DNA of 8,367 nt from Candidatus Bathyarchaeota archaeon (lineage in GTDB: Archaea > Thermoproteota > Bathyarchaeia > TCS64). Location of the stretch: the NCBI GenBank assembly GCA_030670015.1, contig DAOVCM010000028.1:1-8367 (forward strand), written 5' to 3'. Position numbers and translations under genes: made by a program. The notes under the pieces are model-generated. The model had not been told where the DNA came from. It did not search any database and was given only the letters and a program-made list of their open reading frames with translations. Every line of letters begins with the position of its first letter. The stretch's first letter is position 1. This document shows positions 6,736-8,367 of the stretch, in pieces.

Positions 6736-6893
6736 TCTTCTCGCTCTTATATCAGGAGTCTAATCGACCAGTATTAAATTTTACGGCGTAAAATATTTAA
6801 GATGTTTTTTGTAAAGGACTCCGTGTATGCGAGAAGATAAGGCATGTGGCATATTGAAATTAATCCTTGAAACGTAGGCAAGAGGGAGAAATA
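6736..6893. promoter_or_regulatory. Divergent mrp / nifU promoter region
   Basis: This intergenic region separates two divergent genes. The centre (about 6773-6803) is strongly AT-rich, with TATA-like sequences on both strands: AAAATATTTAA (6790-6800) for the plus-strand gene and its complement plus AAATTTAATAC (6773-6783) for the minus-strand gene. A perfect palindrome sits among them. AGGGAG (6883-6888) is the ribosome binding site for the nifU TTG start. The distance from the AT-rich core to the nifU start leaves a leader of about 70 bases. Confidence 0.5.
6778..6794. promoter_or_regulatory. Perfect 17-bp palindrome, candidate operator
   Basis: ATTTTACGGCGTAAAAT consists of two perfect 8-base arms around a single central G. 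It overlaps the AT-rich boxes that would serve as TATA elements for both divergent genes, so a bound dimeric repressor could block both promoters. The regulator is unknown. A metal- or Fe-S-responsive factor would fit the gene content, but that is inference. Confidence 0.6.
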
Positions 6894-7325
6894 TTGACGT
6901 CAAAATTTGATGAGATAGAGCAGCAGGTAATGACTGAGATGCGTAGGATCTATTCAAAAAAAGTCATTGACAATGCCATGAACCCGCGAAATGTGGGACA
7001 CATAAAGAACGCCGATGGGTGTGCTAGAGTAACCGGTTCTTGTGGTGATACTATAGAGATATCCATAAAGGTGAAGAAGGGGAAGTTGTCGGATGCAAAG
7101 TTTTGGACCGACGGCTGTGGAACAAGCATTGCCTGTGGTAGTGTAGCTACTGAGTTGATCAAGGACGAGAATATTACTGATGCTTTAAGGATCGATTCAG
7201 AGTCTATTCTCAACGCTCTAGGAGGGTTGCCGGAGTCTGATATGCACTGCGCAGTGCTGGCCTCAGATACGTTGAGGGCCGCTATCAAGGATTATTTTGC
7301 TGGTATCTCAACAAAGAGAAAATAA
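6894..7325 (+). CDS. nifU: NifU/IscU-type Fe-S cluster assembly scaffold
   Basis: This single-domain protein (143 residues from the chosen start) matches the NifU N-terminal/IscU fold. It shows IYSKKVIDNAMNPRNVG, then GSCGD (C50, D52), DGCGTSIACGS (C75, C81) and DMHCAVLA (H118, C119), giving the three canonical scaffold cysteines plus the Asp and His. It assembles a transient cluster for delivery by carriers such as Mrp. The Lys found two residues before the HC in E. coli IscU is Asp here. TTG 6894 is chosen because GGGAG lies six bases upstream. TTG 6867 and ATG 6930 are alternatives, and the start is the least certain part. No cysteine desulfurase is next to it, which is common in archaea that may use sulfide directly. 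Confidence 0.92.
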   Translation: MTSKFDEIEQQVMTEMRRIYSKKVIDNAMNPRNVGHIKNADGCARVTGSCGDTIEISIKVKKGKLSDAKFWTDGCGTSIACGSVATELIKDENITDALRIDSESILNALGGLPESDMHCAVLASDTLRAAIKDYFAGISTKRK

Positions 7326-7372
7326 ATTAATTGAAAAACAATGGTTAACTTCGGTGGGAGTCAGTCATATCT

Positions 7373-7399
7373 ATTCTTAAGCAGCGCGCGCTTAAGAGT
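7373..7399. repeat. Inverted repeat downstream of nifU
   Basis: CTTAAGC (7376-7382) and GCTTAAG (7390-7396) form a perfect stem, extendable by three more pairs including one G-T, around a GC-only-like loop (AGCGCGC). It lies 48 bases after the nifU stop. No T-run follows on either strand, so a standard intrinsic terminator is not supported; it may stabilise the transcript end or be a relic. Confidence 0.45.
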
Positions 7400-7420
7400 C
7401 CCGCAAAAAACGTTCACAGA

Positions 7421-7798
7421 GAAAAACAATGTTACAGAGGTCCTTCCTGGATACCGCGCGTATACAGTGTGATTTTCCAAAGGTTCTAGGACCGGATGAC
7501 CGAGGAAAAATGGATCAGCATAAAGGAGGCGCTTCTCAGCGACCTTGAGAGCCTGCACGTCGCTGGGACAGACTTGCCGTCATCACCACAAACACGATGC
7601 ACATCCTCTTCAAAGAACTTCAGGAAAAATCACCGATTCCTCTTATCAGCATCGTCGACGCGACAGCTGAAGCCATCAAGGACGAGGGGATGAAAACGAT
7701 AGGCCTTCTGGGGACACGTTTCACTATGGAGAATCCCTTCTATAAAGAGGGGTTAAAGAAGCATGGCATAAAAAGCGTCGTGGCGGAAAAGGCGGATA
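7421..7798 (+). pseudogene. Remnant of an Asp/Glu racemase family gene (frameshifted, both ends missing)
   Basis: The reading frame gives YSVIFQRF-stop-DRMTEEKW, then LESLHVAGTD, in plus frame 2. It continues in frame 1 as AVITTNTMHILFKELQEK, PLISIVDATAEAIKDEG and TIGLLGTRFTMENPFYK, then GLKKHGIKSVV. These are hallmarks of the aspartate/glutamate racemase family: the first catalytic cysteine region is normally CTNTMH, here TTNTMH, and GLLGT-FTM follows. Lesions seen: TAG at 7487-7489, a one-base loss at about 7574-7576 (GACTT-GCC where GACTTTGCC would restore DFAV), Thr in place of the catalytic Cys, and complete loss of the C-terminal half with the second Cys. The N-terminal GGM segment is also absent. 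The gene is dead; a replacement Cys-to-Thr suggests either decay or a non-canonical ancestor. Confidence 0.75.
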
Positions 7799-7801
7799 AG
7801 G

Positions 7802-7984
7802 ATCCACCTTGCCTCACACTCTGGGAAACAGCTAACTTAAATCGTTTCGGAGATGAAGGAACTTGGAGTCAGGAAGGTCGCTCCCTGCCACTGCACCGGC
7901 GAAACGGCGAGAAGAATGTTTAAAGAATCCTTCGGAGCTGACTATATCGAAGTAGGAGTGGGTAAAACTCTACAGATCCCCTGA
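7802..7984 (+). pseudogene. C-terminal remnant of a COG1237-like metallo-beta-lactamase-fold protein
   Basis: Plus frame 2 reads IHLASHSGKQLT, a TAA stop (7838-7840), then IVSEMKELGVRKVAPCHCTG, ETARRMFKESFGADY and IEVGVGKTLQIP, ending at TGA 7982-7984. The string ELGV-KVAPCHCTG followed by FG--Y/FIEVGVG is the typical end of archaeal/bacterial COG1237 proteins (MBL fold, annotated near dihydropterin synthase-like enzymes). The His/Asp metal-binding N-terminal two thirds are missing, and the fragment abuts the racemase remnant at about 7800, so a deletion has fused two unrelated genes. An intact copy may exist elsewhere. COG1237 genes often sit near MinD-superfamily ATPases like the next gene, so this may be the remains of an old neighbour. 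Confidence 0.65.
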
Positions 7985-8004
7985 GTTCACGTCTAGTCTG
8001 AGTT

Positions 8005-8367
8005 TCATAGTTCGAGATGAAGTTTCACTCGGCCCCACATATCTTTAATAGCCTTCGAAGCCGGGGATTCTGGCGAATACTCTACTACAGGTTGGCCTGC
8101 CACTATAGACTCCGTTACAACTGGATCGAACGGGACCAGACCGACCACCTTGATACCGCTCTCAGCGCAGAACACCTTGACCGCCCTCGTGTTCTCGTCG
8201 TTCAAGTCGTGTTTGTTAACGCAGACAATGGGCTCAATCTTAAAGTGGTAGAGGAGATCAAGCGCCCGCTTGAGGTCGTGGATTCCTGAGAGGGTCGGCT
8301 CAACGACGACTAAGCCGTCATTTATATCGGCGAGGGAGGCGATGACCGGGCATCCGATACCTGGCGG
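8005..8367 (-). CDS. MinD-superfamily P-loop ATPase (COG1149-like), C-terminal part, runs off the right edge
   Basis: The minus strand is open from the window edge (codon CCG, 8367-8365) to TGA at 8007-8005, giving 120 codons. It starts PPGIGCPVIASLADINDGLV, continues VVEPTLSGIHDLKRALDLL, VCVNKHDLNDENT, VVGLVPFDPVVTESIVAGQP and VVEYSPESPASKAI. PPGIGCPV is the Walker B-proximal motif, and VEPTLSGIHDL, NK-DLN and PFDP-VTE-MVAG-PVVEY are typical of the MinD-family ATPases with an inserted 2x(4Fe-4S) ferredoxin domain. The nucleotide-binding P-loop and any ferredoxin insert lie outside the window, so the insert is expected from the family, not seen. Internal TTG 8205 is not the start. It converges on the pseudogenes to its left. 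Confidence 0.88.
   Translation of the reverse strand, partial: PPGIGCPVIASLADINDGLVVVEPTLSGIHDLKRALDLLYHFKIEPIVCVNKHDLNDENTRAVKVFCAESGIKVVGLVPFDPVVTESIVAGQPVVEYSPESPASKAIKDMWGRVKLHLEL

Noticed and set aside
7361..7558. 65-codon minus-strand open frame
   Set aside because: It lies antisense to the racemase remnant and across the inverted repeat, with no family signature.
1..8367. CRISPR array, tRNA or rRNA genes
   Set aside because: No regularly spaced repeats and no tRNA cloverleaf or rRNA-like segment was seen on either strand by eye.

Overview
The window looks archaeal. The main evidence is a methanogen-type F420-dependent formate dehydrogenase (FdhA plus an FrhB-like FdhB), an MvhD/FlpD-type electron-transfer subunit, a cytoplasmic Mrp/Nbp35 ATPase, a COG2522-type archaeal HTH regulator, a MinD-superfamily ATPase of the ferredoxin-insert type, GGTGA-like ribosome binding sites and several TTG/GTG starts. 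The best guess is an anaerobic euryarchaeon of the methanogen/ANME-like kind. No taxonomic marker such as rRNA is present, so this is an inference.

Layout. Positions 1-352 (minus) hold the N-terminal 117 codons of an IS110-family transposase cut by the window edge. Its upstream non-coding end (353 to about 500) is rich in inverted repeats, as expected for an IS110 bridge-RNA region. Positions 541-798 (plus) hold a nonsense-broken small gene that reads as a ribbon-helix-helix segment followed by a C2H2-like zinc finger. Positions 851-5812 (minus) form a tight run in transcription order: HTH regulator with a Cys-rich tail, DUF169 protein, mvhD, fdhA, fdhB. The last two junctions are coupled: the fdhA ribosome binding site contains the mvhD stop codon, and fdhA/fdhB share an ATGA. 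Positions 5884-6735 (minus) hold an Mrp-type Fe-S carrier ATPase, with a hairpin at its stop. Positions 6894-7325 (plus) hold a NifU/IscU-type scaffold, divergent from mrp across an intergenic region with a perfect 17-bp palindrome. Positions 7421-7984 (plus) hold gene debris: a frameshifted Asp/Glu racemase remnant fused to the C-terminal remnant of a COG1237-type metallo-beta-lactamase-fold protein. Positions 8005-8367 (minus) hold the C-terminal part of a MinD-superfamily (COG1149-like) ATPase that runs off the window.

How it fits together. FdhA oxidises formate (or reduces CO2) at a Mo/W-pterin site. FdhB carries the F420/flavin site and extra 4Fe-4S clusters. MvhD is the known 2Fe-2S adaptor passing electrons to heterodisulfide reductase HdrA. 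No hydrogenase or hdr gene is visible, so this looks like a module that plugs formate/F420 chemistry into an Hdr encoded elsewhere. The regulator and the DUF169 protein at the head of the run are probable control or accessory parts. The mrp/nifU pair next door supplies Fe-S assembly functions, and its shared palindromic promoter suggests co-regulation. The two flanks (IS110 with a dead DNA-binding gene on the left, fused pseudogenes on the right) indicate past rearrangement.
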